DNA of 64,000 nt, taken from positions 1 to 64,000 of IMG/VR virus record IMGVR_UViG_3300027816_000081. The stretch is one strand, 5' to 3'. The stretch's first letter is position 1. Each line of letters opens with the position of its first letter. Below, piece after piece: positions 1-8,197 of this stretch. Source of the DNA: a virus. The translations under genes were made by a program, and so were the position numbers. A model generated the notes under the pieces. That model searched no databases and had not been told where the DNA came from. It saw only the letters and a program-made list of their open reading frames with translations.

Positions 1-557
1 GGCTGGAATACAAAGTTACCCGAGTGAGTTGAGTGATCACCAAAATAAATCTTAAGATCACCATTGTCAGTCTTAGTAACGAAGTTTAGTTCTTCACTGT
101 TAGCACTAGCCTGCTTCTTAAGACGCATGATACCAGCAACAGTAGGCTCAAACTCAACGTCCCAGGTTGCACCCTTGAATGTGACTGTCTTGACCTTATC
201 GTCTACGATAGCACGGCTCATAAGACGATAATCGTTTACGAAGTCGCCTACTTGAGTTTCAAAGTGAATGGTTGTCGGAACCTGAACTCCATTCTCATCC
301 TTCTTATTGACAGTGATCTTTGCATTGTCGTCATAATCATCAAAGCTCAAGATAGTCTTAAGCTTAGAAAGGTTGGGCATACCAAAGACGCCCTGAAAAC
401 CATCAATTGGGGTCTTAAACGTACCAGTAACAATAACAGTCTTGTCTTCGGCATATGCGGAAATCTTAGTTTCAGTGTCAGTACCCTCAACCTTAACTAA
501 TTCAATAACGCCTAATCCATATGTATGCTGGATCAAATCAAGTAAATAATCTTTCAT
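1..557 (-). CDS. 45: Sliding clamp (T4 gp45-like), 3' end beyond window
   Basis: Ring clamp that tethers the phage DNA polymerase to the template; in T4 the same ring also activates late transcription. The gene reads leftward from an ATG at 557 (MKDYLLDLIQ) after an AAGGAAAAAAC ribosome site. It stays open for 185 codons to the window edge, so the C-terminus is missing. The GFQGVFGMPNLSKLKTIL stretch near residues 53-70 and VGDFVNDYRLMSR near residue 103 follow the gp45 layout. It lies downstream of gp43 on the same strand, as expected for a replisome cluster. Assignment is by pattern recognition and is fairly confident. Confidence 0.8.
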   Translation of the reverse strand, partial: MKDYLLDLIQHTYGLGVIELVKVEGTDTETKISAYAEDKTVIVTGTFKTPIDGFQGVFGMPNLSKLKTILSFDDYDDNAKITVNKKDENGVQVPTTIHFETQVGDFVNDYRLMSRAIVDDKVKTVTFKGATWDVEFEPTVAGIMRLKKQASANSEELNFVTKTDNGDLKIYFGDHSTHSGNFVFQ

Positions 558-572
558 GTTTTTTCCTTTTAA

Positions 573-601
573 GTATTTAGGTAATTCTATAGTGTATAAT
601 A
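573..601 (-). promoter_or_regulatory. Candidate promoter region of the clamp gene
   Basis: Two overlapping signals precede the clamp ATG. A late-like CTAAATAC box lies at 573-580. A TATTAT -10 hexamer lies at 596-601, with TTGCTT at 619-624 after a 17-base spacer. Neither matches the best examples in this window, so both are tentative. Confidence 0.35.
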
Positions 602-632
602 GTGGAATTCTTTGCAAAAAGCAACAATCTTG

Positions 633-3350
633 TTATCCGAAATTGAACAAGTCACCTACGGTGCTGTTAGTATTAGTGTCTTGACGAATCTTCCAATTCA
701 ATACACCTAGCAAGTTGTCAATCTTTTCATCAACAAGCTTTCGTTCCATGTCAAGATCATCAAATGGAAGATCAATGAACCATTGCGGAAGTCTTAGTTC
801 ATCTGTCGGATAAGCAACGCTTGTGAATCCGAGAGGATTATCCTTCAAGCTGCAAACAATAACCTTCATGCCATCAACGATCTTTTGACTATATTGATCA
901 TTGTTCATCTTGCGAAGATAGTTATAGTTCAACGCTGCCCTAACGTGACCGGGCATGTTTGCTTTACCAGTCTTGCTTCGTGATTCAAGTTCCCCATAAT
1001 ATGTGAGTTTATTAACCGACTTTGGAGAACCCTTAGACCAAGAATCCTGCTCACTGAGCCAACGCTTGAATGTTCTGATCTTTTCGATAACTTCATCACG
1101 CGGCGCACCACCAAGAACCATAGTCAAGACTTCCATCAAGAATTCCTGAACATATTTGGGAGTATCTGCTCTCTTAAGATCAAGACCCATAGCCTTAATC
1201 TTACCCATCTTACCATCTAAGTCTTGTCGCTTACCTTCAAGATCATAAATGTTGATTGCATAACGCTTCTTAGTGATAAAGAGAGTGCGGTCACCGATAA
1301 GTTCACGACCAGCTTTAATAACTTCGCCGTTCTTACGTGGGCAATGAAATGCACGTTCCATGAAAGCAGGGAAGCTATCGTTAGTAATTTCTGCAATCTG
1401 ATCATATAGTTGGATGCAACTATCCTTGTCCCATGTTAATTGACCACTATCAATCTGATCTTTCAGAATAGGATAAGCTGAGAAATAACAGGAGTCAGTA
1501 TCACCATACACAATAGCGTCGCCGTCGTGTTCATACTTTTCCGTGATGATTTCGTTTATCTGGCTCATCATATGCTTAGTGATTTGACGACCAGACAACG
1601 TAACTGACTGCCCGATTCTTTTATCGTAGAAACGACAATGCTCATTCAAAAGTGCGCCATATGCAGAGTTGAGCAAAATCTTACGAACTAGCTGACGCTT
1701 ATCGTAATACTCAAACTTGTCTGTGCCATATGCAGCCTTTGCTTCTTTCTGAATACTCTTACGTTCTGAATACCAGCGTGAAAGCAATCCTGGGATAACA
1801 CCCTCTTTCTCATATGTAAAGATTGTACCATTAGCACTAATGATCCAGGGGCGACGGCTGTCAAAGATTAGTTTCCAAATCTCTGCGGCACTCATTTCTA
1901 CACTACGACCATCTTCATAGTCAATAGTAAGTATAGTTCCACGCTCTTGATTCATAATAGCAGTATATTCTAATGAACCGAATAGATTTTCCCAAAGAAT
2001 AGCGCCAGTGACCGCATCAGCATCGTCACCGTTCTTTTTCTTGCGCTTATCCTTTGCTAGTGCAATACTCTTTTCATGCATGTATTGTTCGGTCAATGAT
2101 TGGCGAACTTGACCCACGATAGTTTCGGGAGCCATATTCAGCGCACGAATAGCAGATGGATACAGTGAGTTAATGTCAACTGCGCCGACCCATTCATGAA
2201 TGCCCTTCTTAGGCACTGCAACATATGCACCTGCTGCTTGCTGTTCCTCACCAAAACTATCTTTTCGTTTCTTGTCAGGCACAATCATATCACGACTATG
2301 CGCTTCATTATAGATAGCCATTTCAATCATTGCCACCGAACCCATAACAGTGGGAAGCAGCACAGTATTTTCATGTGCTAGAGCGTTAGCAAGATCAAGG
2401 AACTTCAACTTATTGTGAATCTTAACCATCAACATAGTATCCTGACGGTTATACTCTACAAACTTCTTAAAGTCCTTATTGTATAACTGATCAAGGCTAC
2501 CTTCGTATTGAGTCTTGCGTTCGCCAACTTCCATTTCACCGATTGCATCTAGTGAATAGCTGTGGCGACTTTCATAGTTGTACTTCTTGTAAAGCTGTAG
2601 ATAGTCCATGTGAATACGACCAACTAAGTCGTAAGTCTGTTCTTCCTTACCAAAACGTTCATAAGTACGCATCTTTGGCATTTGTCCAAGCAGACAAAAT
2701 TTGCGAGTATCATCCTTACTCATAATACGAGTAACACGATTCACACAATAGGGAATATCGTATCCTTCCGAGTTCCAGCCTGTAAGAACGTCTGCATCTT
2801 CAATCAATGCAAAGAACGTTTCAAACATTTCAATTTCACTGCGGAATAGCAAACAGTTTTCAAACTCTGCTGTTAGTTCCTGTGCAGTCTCGTCACTCAT
2901 ATGCTTTGGAGGCATAACGAGCGTGATTAATTGATCTAGCCAATCCAAATACAATGAAATAGCAGTTACAGCATTGAACGGATCATCAGTAGGACTAAAA
3001 CCTCGTTCGGGGTCAAAGTCCACTTCAATATCAAAGAATGCTGTGTGTAGCTTGGGAGGTTCAACGTTCAGATAGTTATCACTCAAACATCTGAAAACAA
3101 CAGGAATATCACTCTCAAAAAGAGTCTTTCCTTTGTGTATTCTTTTCTCCTTCTCAAACTCATCTTTCTTGCGAGTAGAGAATCTAGTTACAGGATCACC
3201 AAAGATACTACGATACTTACCCTTAGGGTCACTGTAGTAAAATGTGTAGTTGGTAGGATATTCTTTGTAAAGACGCTTTCCCTCAGGGCTGCGCTCTACA
3301 ACAAATATCCTATCAGCTTTGGCATCAAGTACGGCGTCAATGTATGACAT
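633..3350 (-). CDS. 43: Family B replicative DNA polymerase (T4 gp43)
   Basis: Replicative polymerase with 3'-5' proofreading. At 905 residues it is close to T4 gp43 (898). Exonuclease motifs are visible: DIE near residues 107-109, GWNSEGYDIP near 201 and YNRQDTML near 310. Polymerase motif A is DINSLYPS near 402, motif B is KILLNSAYGALLN, and motif C is YGDTDS with both metal-binding Asp. KKRYAINIYD follows, as in other gp43 proteins. All catalytic residues I looked for are present. The start is 3 bases from the dsbA stop, so the two genes are probably co-transcribed from the sigma70-type promoter upstream of dsbA. Confidence 0.97.
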   Translation of the reverse strand: MSYIDAVLDAKADRIFVVERSPEGKRLYKEYPTNYTFYYSDPKGKYRSIFGDPVTRFSTRKKDEFEKEKRIHKGKTLFESDIPVVFRCLSDNYLNVEPPKLHTAFFDIEVDFDPERGFSPTDDPFNAVTAISLYLDWLDQLITLVMPPKHMSDETAQELTAEFENCLLFRSEIEMFETFFALIEDADVLTGWNSEGYDIPYCVNRVTRIMSKDDTRKFCLLGQMPKMRTYERFGKEEQTYDLVGRIHMDYLQLYKKYNYESRHSYSLDAIGEMEVGERKTQYEGSLDQLYNKDFKKFVEYNRQDTMLMVKIHNKLKFLDLANALAHENTVLLPTVMGSVAMIEMAIYNEAHSRDMIVPDKKRKDSFGEEQQAAGAYVAVPKKGIHEWVGAVDINSLYPSAIRALNMAPETIVGQVRQSLTEQYMHEKSIALAKDKRKKKNGDDADAVTGAILWENLFGSLEYTAIMNQERGTILTIDYEDGRSVEMSAAEIWKLIFDSRRPWIISANGTIFTYEKEGVIPGLLSRWYSERKSIQKEAKAAYGTDKFEYYDKRQLVRKILLNSAYGALLNEHCRFYDKRIGQSVTLSGRQITKHMMSQINEIITEKYEHDGDAIVYGDTDSCYFSAYPILKDQIDSGQLTWDKDSCIQLYDQIAEITNDSFPAFMERAFHCPRKNGEVIKAGRELIGDRTLFITKKRYAINIYDLEGKRQDLDGKMGKIKAMGLDLKRADTPKYVQEFLMEVLTMVLGGAPRDEVIEKIRTFKRWLSEQDSWSKGSPKSVNKLTYYGELESRSKTGKANMPGHVRAALNYNYLRKMNNDQYSQKIVDGMKVIVCSLKDNPLGFTSVAYPTDELRLPQWFIDLPFDDLDMERKLVDEKIDNLLGVLNWKIRQDTNTNSTVGDLFNFG

Positions 3351-3353
3351 TAA

Positions 3354-3608
3354 TTAGGCTTTACCTACCGTTTGTAGAATTGTGTTGAGTTCTTCGTTAG
3401 CTTCGTTTTCTTCGTTAAGACGCTGCTTATGTGCAATCTTAATAGCCTTCTTGAGTACAGAGGGCTTTACTTCAAGTTCTTCTGCAATAGCCTTGATAGT
3501 GTCATTCAATCCTTCGTTAAGTGTTTCTACCTCAACAAGGACCGAAATACCTTCATTAATAAGCTGAGTCAGCTTAACCTTAGCTTCTGCGTTAAAAGTT
3601 CTAGACAT
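3354..3608 (-). CDS. dsbA: DsbA-like double-stranded DNA-binding protein
   Basis: Small 84-residue protein resembling T4 DsbA, which binds double-stranded DNA and modulates late transcription. The helical core with ELEVKPSVLKKAIKIAHKQ corresponds to the DELGVDGKMFNRLLALYHK part of T4 DsbA. The length also agrees (T4 DsbA is about 89 residues). It has an AAAGGAG ribosome site before the ATG and sits immediately upstream of gp43. I infer a role in transcription regulation from this resemblance only. Confidence 0.7.
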   Translation of the reverse strand: MSRTFNAEAKVKLTQLINEGISVLVEVETLNEGLNDTIKAIAEELEVKPSVLKKAIKIAHKQRLNEENEANEELNTILQTVGKA

Positions 3609-3629
3609 GTGTTCTCCTTTAGTGTCTTT

Positions 3630-3658
3630 ATTATATAGTAGCCGTGGATATAGGTCAA
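3630..3658 (-). promoter_or_regulatory. Sigma70-type promoter for dsbA-gp43
   Basis: Minus-strand TTGACC at 3653-3658, a 17-base spacer and a perfect TATAAT at 3630-3635. The leader of about 15-20 bases contains AAAGGAG before the dsbA ATG. It is one of several host-type promoters in the window and suits early expression of replication genes. Confidence 0.75.
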
Positions 3659-3684
3659 GGATTTGTTTGGGTTAATTGACCGTT

Positions 3685-4401
3685 TTACTGGAAGATTTGG
3701 CGATTGTCTTTGCCGTAGATTTTGATGTATTTGCCCGCAAGCATATCGGCCATCGCTTCAATTGGGCTACCAGGATAGCTTGATCCAGGCTTGATCATTC
3801 CTAACTCGCCTTGGCGAACGTGTACGAGTTCATGAAACACAGTGCGTAAGATATCTACGAGATTGCGATTTTTGGCATAGACCCAAACGCTATCTTCACC
3901 CTCAACATGCCGACCGGTATGATGGTTAACTTGGGCCTCTTCGGTATCCATACTCAATTCAATCTTTGGAACCTTATTAAGATGTAATCTTTTGGCAGTC
4001 CAATCAACGAACTTAGCTACCTCTTGTTCAAGGTCCGAATCAACCGAATCAGTTTCATCAAGTTTACCCTTGATCCAACTATCAGGAGTCTTGTGATATT
4101 TCTTTTTGAATAGGTCGTGTAATGCTTTGCCCGTAATCTTATGTTTATGAGCAATCTTTTTCATTAACGTATCAATGGTATTATAGTCATGTTTTGCAAG
4201 TGAGGGCAATCTTTTAGCTAATTCAACTTCGGGCGACTCATTTACGCTTTCACCGCCCCCGCCATCGCCACCGGCGTCACCGCTAGAATCGCCGGTACCA
4301 AAAAAGGCATATCCCGGAAAGAAATAACCACCGTATGCACGGCGAGATTTGGTTTTTCTGCGCTTTTTCTTGCGCTCGGTAATGAATTCGGTGGCTCTCA
4401 T
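3685..4401 (-). CDS. Zinc metallopeptidase-like protein with capsid-targeting leader
   Basis: The C-terminal half has a gluzincin-type motif, HELVHVRQGE, with a downstream Glu in SPIEAMADM that could be the third zinc ligand. This resembles SprT- or ImmA-type small metallopeptidases. The start chosen is MRATEFITE at 4401. The five codons upstream (from 4416) overlap the GATAAATAC late promoter and are unlikely to be translated. The leader MRATEFITE resembles the T4 internal-protein leader MKTYQEFIAE, which the gp21 protease cleaves after the Glu. A basic RKKKRRKTKSRR stretch and a Gly-rich linker follow. I infer a peptidase packaged in the capsid; its substrate is unknown. Confidence 0.65.
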   Translation of the reverse strand: MRATEFITERKKKRRKTKSRRAYGGYFFPGYAFFGTGDSSGDAGGDGGGGESVNESPEVELAKRLPSLAKHDYNTIDTLMKKIAHKHKITGKALHDLFKKKYHKTPDSWIKGKLDETDSVDSDLEQEVAKFVDWTAKRLHLNKVPKIELSMDTEEAQVNHHTGRHVEGEDSVWVYAKNRNLVDILRTVFHELVHVRQGELGMIKPGSSYPGSPIEAMADMLAGKYIKIYGKDNRQIFQ

Positions 4402-4405
4402 ATAT

Positions 4406-4414
4406 GTATTTATC
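4406..4414 (-). promoter_or_regulatory. Late promoter GATAAATAC, leaderless spacing
   Basis: Minus-strand GATAAATAC with the octamer 5 bases before the ATG at 4401. By the T4 late-promoter geometry, transcription would begin on the A of the ATG. No ribosome-binding site is present. Confidence 0.7.
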
Positions 4415-4428
4415 ATTTGGATATGGTA

Positions 4429-4454
4429 ATGGCGACGAATTTCGCCGCCGCCAT
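4429..4454 (-). terminator. GC-rich hairpin after the outer-membrane protein gene
   Basis: Inverted repeat with arms ATGGCGAC and GTCGCCAT-like (one arm imperfect) between the barrel gene and the next promoter. No T-run follows on the minus strand, so it may stabilise the mRNA end rather than terminate transcription. Confidence 0.35.
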
Positions 4455-4470
4455 TCCATTCAGTCAGTTA

Positions 4471-4980
4471 TTAGAAACGAAGACCGAAACCAACGAGTCC
4501 GCCGTGACGACCAACATTGCCGTCAAAGTCAGAGTAGCGATACTCAGCCTTAACAAATGTTGAGCCAACAAGCTTCACTTCAAGACCGCCACCTACAGTG
4601 AGACCTTCCAAGTTTGCAGTGTTACGGCAAACTACTGGACGAGTTCCAGTGCAAGTCTGAGGGCGCTCAAGATTGTTGTAGCCGACGCGGGTATAAGCAA
4701 GAACATTCTTGTTCAAGACATAACCGAGACGAGCAGCAGCACCAAGGTCTGCACGGTCAAAGACGTTAGCAGCAGTAGCTTCTGCACCAACAACTACCTT
4801 GCCGAACTGAAGGTCATAGCCAAGGGCTGCGCCATAAGCAATGTCAGTTGCGTCAACACCACCGGTAACGTCATCAGCTCCAGCGGTAACCTCAAAACGA
4901 GGACCCTGGAAGTCATTAGCCATTGCAGGGGTAGTAAAAGCAGCAGTTGCGAGTGCTGCGAGTGCGATTAACTTCTTCAT
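4471..4980 (-). CDS. Outer-membrane beta-barrel protein with signal peptide
   Basis: The 169-residue protein starts with a classic signal peptide, MKKLIALAALATAAFTTPAMA, cleaved before NDF. The mature part alternates polar and hydrophobic residues in strands. It ends in GGLVGFGLRF, with the terminal aromatic residue typical of BAM-assembled barrels. The size suits an eight-stranded OmpA/OmpW/Opa-like barrel. Two Cys in the CTGTRPVVCR segment could form a disulphide in a loop. Membrane barrels are rare among phage genes. It may alter the host surface, for example by masking a receptor, or have been acquired with the neighbouring signalling and secretion genes. Confidence 0.75.
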   Translation of the reverse strand: MKKLIALAALATAAFTTPAMANDFQGPRFEVTAGADDVTGGVDATDIAYGAALGYDLQFGKVVVGAEATAANVFDRADLGAAARLGYVLNKNVLAYTRVGYNNLERPQTCTGTRPVVCRNTANLEGLTVGGGLEVKLVGSTFVKAEYRYSDFDGNVGRHGGLVGFGLRF

Positions 4981-5010
4981 ACTTTTTGTTTTCCTTTTAA
5001 GTTTGAAAAT

Positions 5011-5028
5011 CTGACATTTTCATGTCAG
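5011..5028 (-). promoter_or_regulatory. Perfect 7-bp inverted repeat in the barrel-gene leader
   Basis: CTGACAT-TTTC-ATGTCAG between the cyclase stop and the barrel-gene start. It could be a weak terminator of the cyclase mRNA, an operator, or a leader hairpin, because it lies downstream of the candidate promoter at 5034-5062. Confidence 0.4.
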
Positions 5029-5033
5029 TGTTA

Positions 5034-5062
5034 TATTTACAACATAACTGTGTCTGTGTCAA
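5034..5062 (-). promoter_or_regulatory. Candidate sigma70-type promoter for the barrel gene
   Basis: Minus-strand TTGACA at 5057-5062, a 17-base spacer and TAAATA at 5034-5039. The -10 also overlaps a GTAAATAT late-like box (5033-5040), so the class of promoter is uncertain. Confidence 0.45.
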
Positions 5063-5076
5063 AATTATTGGGCAAC

Positions 5077-7128
5077 TTACTTTGAAGTTGCCCTGTACAC
5101 TCCATCCCACTTAGCGGGAGGATTGTTCTTAAATTCTTCAATTCGTTCAATCATCATATCGTAATACTGAACCATTTCTCCTCGCCAATGATGTTTTAAA
5201 ATAGTTGCTTGCTTTTCAGCAGCATCCCAATGACCTTGACGATAAAGCTCCAAAAACTTGATATGGGTAGTCTCTGCTAATATTTCATGGAAAGGTAAAA
5301 CTGTGTATATTTTAGCAGGTTCAGTCTTACCTTTAACTGCAATCAAGTCTAGTTCTATAATTTGATATTCATCTTTGACACAACTTGCTGTTTTGGGTCC
5401 GATAACAATTTTGACACCATAGGGCTTAGATTGTCCTTCAAGTCTTGAAGCGAGATTAACCCCATCACCAAGGCAAGTGTAGTCAAAACGCTGGTCAGAA
5501 CCCATGTTACCAACAACAACGGTGTCAGTATTAATGCCAAGGCCCATACCAAAAGCGGGGATACCTTCTTGTCTGATTTCATTATTGAAGTCCTCCAATG
5601 ATTTGAGCATAGTAAATGCTGTTATAACCGCATCCTTAGCGTGTTGTGGATTGTCTAATGGTGCATTCCAAAACGCCATTTGTGCGTCACCGATATACTT
5701 GTCTAATGTACCCTTATTCTCTAGAATAGCTTTGGTCATAGCAGTCATATACCGATTCATGATGCTTGTCAAGCCCTGAACATCTTTACCGTAGTGTTCA
5801 CTAATAGTTGTGAATCCACGAACATCAGTAAACATGATTGTCAATTCTTGCTCTGTACCACCAAGCTTCAATAGTTCTGGTTGACGCTGTAGTTGTGCAA
5901 CAAGATCAGGACTTAGATATGTACCAAACTGCTTCTTAATCTGTTGCTTCTGTAAGTACTCGCTGATAAACTTAACAGTATAGATGTGCAGATAGATTAC
6001 TAATGCAGCCAAAACGTTGAAAGAAATATCAAATAATATCTTGTTATGGGTAAATAGATATATCGGAGCGTAAACATAGCCTGCTAGTAATATGCCGATC
6101 CAAACAATTGAGTATCTTACTCTTGACAGTAAGATAATCAAAACTGAGAGGACAACAAATGCCAAAAGATCAGCAAGATCCACCCAATTCGGAATTGACA
6201 CCGAATCTCCCTTTATTAGAGTCTCAAGAAGACTGGCCTGAACCGTGTGAGGCATTTGGGCACCAGACGGAGTTGCTACTGGGTTTGCAACGCCTTTCGC
6301 GGTCACTCCGAGAACAACAATTTTCCCATCCAGACGAGGAATATCGCCGCCTACTTCAACAGATTGAAATTGGTAATTTGGGTTCATAAACACCCTGCCA
6401 TATTCGTCGGTCTTAATTATACCATACTGAGGAACACGTAATGCTTCAACACCCGTCTGATTTATCTTCGCTTGATATGAAGGATCTCCCGCAGCAACTC
6501 TCAAAAGTTCTAAAGAAAACGCAGGATAATATTCGCCATTTGAAATCCCTAATAAAGGCACTCGGCGAGTTACCCCGTCCGTCTCAGGAAGAGAAGATGT
6601 TATACCGACGCCTACAGCAGACGCTTGAAGTACTGGAATGTTATCAAGCACACATGGATAGTTCGGAAGAAAATCAGTGGGTTGTCCGTCACCGACTACA
6701 GCAATACCTGTGCGGCGAGGGAGACGATTATCCGTAGAGCATTCTTCTACAAGCGTTTGACTTAACACAACCGGATACTGTTTTAATGTCTCAGCAAGTT
6801 TTACATCAGTGCCCATCCTATCAGGTTCAGACATAAGAATAGTAGTACCAACAAGACCAGCGCCGTTATCATAAAGTTCTCTAATAATCTCACCGTATGT
6901 TTCACGAGAGAACGGATATTGTCCATATTTTTCAATTGCTTTCTCCCCAATATTTGCTACTACAATTTGCTCTGACTTAACTGGTTCACCCAGCATCAGA
7001 TAATCGTAATATTTCAGTTTCATACTGTCAACAAGGAACGGATTCATCAACTTCACTAATAGTAATAGTGATAATGTAGCTAATGCTAGCCAGGGCGAAA
7101 GTAAGATTTTATTCAGTTTGTTTAACAT
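5077..7128 (-). CDS. CHASE2-domain class III adenylate cyclase
   Basis: Membrane-bound nucleotide cyclase of 683 residues. An N-terminal helix (about 13-34) is followed by an extracytoplasmic CHASE2 sensor. Three closely spaced hydrophobic segments (about 315-390) lead into the cytoplasmic catalytic domain from about residue 420. Catalytic residues look complete: the metal-binding Asp in MFTDVRGFT and YIGDAQMAF, Lys in LDKYIGD and the Asn/Arg pair in GVNLASRLEG. The Lys and the DYTCLGDGVN stretch favour ATP over GTP. It overlaps the FecR gene by 20 bases. CHASE2 cyclases beside FecR-domain genes are a known bacterial pairing, so acquisition from a bacterium is likely. The ligand sensed is unknown. 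Confidence 0.92.
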   Translation of the reverse strand: MLNKLNKILLSPWLALATLSLLLLVKLMNPFLVDSMKLKYYDYLMLGEPVKSEQIVVANIGEKAIEKYGQYPFSRETYGEIIRELYDNGAGLVGTTILMSEPDRMGTDVKLAETLKQYPVVLSQTLVEECSTDNRLPRRTGIAVVGDGQPTDFLPNYPCVLDNIPVLQASAVGVGITSSLPETDGVTRRVPLLGISNGEYYPAFSLELLRVAAGDPSYQAKINQTGVEALRVPQYGIIKTDEYGRVFMNPNYQFQSVEVGGDIPRLDGKIVVLGVTAKGVANPVATPSGAQMPHTVQASLLETLIKGDSVSIPNWVDLADLLAFVVLSVLIILLSRVRYSIVWIGILLAGYVYAPIYLFTHNKILFDISFNVLAALVIYLHIYTVKFISEYLQKQQIKKQFGTYLSPDLVAQLQRQPELLKLGGTEQELTIMFTDVRGFTTISEHYGKDVQGLTSIMNRYMTAMTKAILENKGTLDKYIGDAQMAFWNAPLDNPQHAKDAVITAFTMLKSLEDFNNEIRQEGIPAFGMGLGINTDTVVVGNMGSDQRFDYTCLGDGVNLASRLEGQSKPYGVKIVIGPKTASCVKDEYQIIELDLIAVKGKTEPAKIYTVLPFHEILAETTHIKFLELYRQGHWDAAEKQATILKHHWRGEMVQYYDMMIERIEEFKNNPPAKWDGVYRATSK

Positions 7129-8197
7129 TGATTATAGTTCCTCCAGCTGGCTCGTTTATTTCAATCAAAAACGCTTTTCCATTACTATCTATATACAACG
7201 ACTTCCCTACATCCTTCTGCACAACAAAGTCAACTGTTGAGTTGAGAGTTCTAACAAGACGTAAATAATCACCTGATATGATAGTAGTTATCTGTGTAGT
7301 ATTGTTAAGTCCAAATGTAGTACCACACAACTTTGTATTATCTTTAGTAACACAATCAGTTGTACTTATATCATCAAGAAAATCTTCTCCTAGAAAATCA
7401 CTATTGATAGCGTTAATATCAAGGTCTGAACTAGCAAGTTGTTCCTCTGTCAAATCATTTGTAGCAAGAAAATCAACATCAAGTTCGGTTAAATCTAATA
7501 TGTTGTTTCTACTATCTTCTGAATCCTCACTAGTGCGAACTTCTTCGGCGGGCGAGACAATCAACATATTATCAATTTGATCTAGTGTAAGATTCAATAT
7601 GACCGGGCGTGAAGGTTTACTGTCTGTAGTAGATATGATAGTTGCTTGAAATGCTTTGGTAAGAATAACAGTACCCGCTGCGTTTGAAACAATGATTTCT
7701 CCTACTGAGCCATTTGGTTCTGGTAAAAGAATAACCAAACTTTTGCCGAAATCATCTACTGTTGCAGCAAAATCAGTTCCTCTCACTGCAATAGTAGCAG
7801 TTGGTGTGCGTAGATTAATATTACTCTTGTTGATCTTTCCTGACTGACCCGTAGCAAATCTAACAGTCCCTGACGCAAACTTGAGGGCCATTCTGCTAGT
7901 AGAAGGTTTGCCGCTGTAAACAAAATCATCAATTACTAATTTGGATTGTTCGGTGACTTTAACGGTAGAGTCATCCACAAACGTGATTTCAACTCTACCG
8001 TTACCGGTCTGTACCCTATCCATTTTAGAAATGGGTAACTGCGGGCGTGTAGGGACACGTTGAGCGTTCTTCACAACTTCACTCGTCCCGCGATTTTGTG
8101 TTACCTTTCCAATATTAGCATGGGCCGAGGGCGTTACACTGATTAATAGTAATAGTGCTGCCGTTGCTTGTGCTATTGATCTTAAGTGTATCAACAT
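7109..8197 (-). CDS. Exported FecR-domain protein
   Basis: Periplasmic or surface protein of 362 residues. The signal peptide MLIHLRSIAQATAALLLLIS ends before AHA-N. The FecR domain (about 30-200) shows VQTGNGRVEITFVDDSTVKV, LKFASGTVRFATG and TPTATIAVRGTDF. An acidic low-complexity region (about 215-285) and a short C-terminal domain with two Cys follow. The start is fixed by the signal peptide, although it overlaps the curlin-like gene by 83 bases; no later start would keep the export signal. It probably passes a signal to, or scaffolds, the CHASE2 cyclase encoded next. Confidence 0.85.
   Translation of the reverse strand: MLIHLRSIAQATAALLLLISVTPSAHANIGKVTQNRGTSEVVKNAQRVPTRPQLPISKMDRVQTGNGRVEITFVDDSTVKVTEQSKLVIDDFVYSGKPSTSRMALKFASGTVRFATGQSGKINKSNINLRTPTATIAVRGTDFAATVDDFGKSLVILLPEPNGSVGEIIVSNAAGTVILTKAFQATIISTTDSKPSRPVILNLTLDQIDNMLIVSPAEEVRTSEDSEDSRNNILDLTELDVDFLATNDLTEEQLASSDLDINAINSDFLGEDFLDDISTTDCVTKDNTKLCGTTFGLNNTTQITTIISGDYLRLVRTLNSTVDFVVQKDVGKSLYIDSNGKAFLIEINEPAGGTIINVKQTE

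Noticed and set aside
4401-4416. Upstream start for the metallopeptidase gene (MINTY-MRATEF)
   Set aside because: Those codons are the late promoter itself and would lie upstream of the expected transcription start.
6159-6737. Two plus-strand frames with protein-like Gln/Leu-rich sequence
   Set aside because: They lie wholly antisense to the continuous CHASE2 domain of the cyclase gene, with no promoter or ribosome site.
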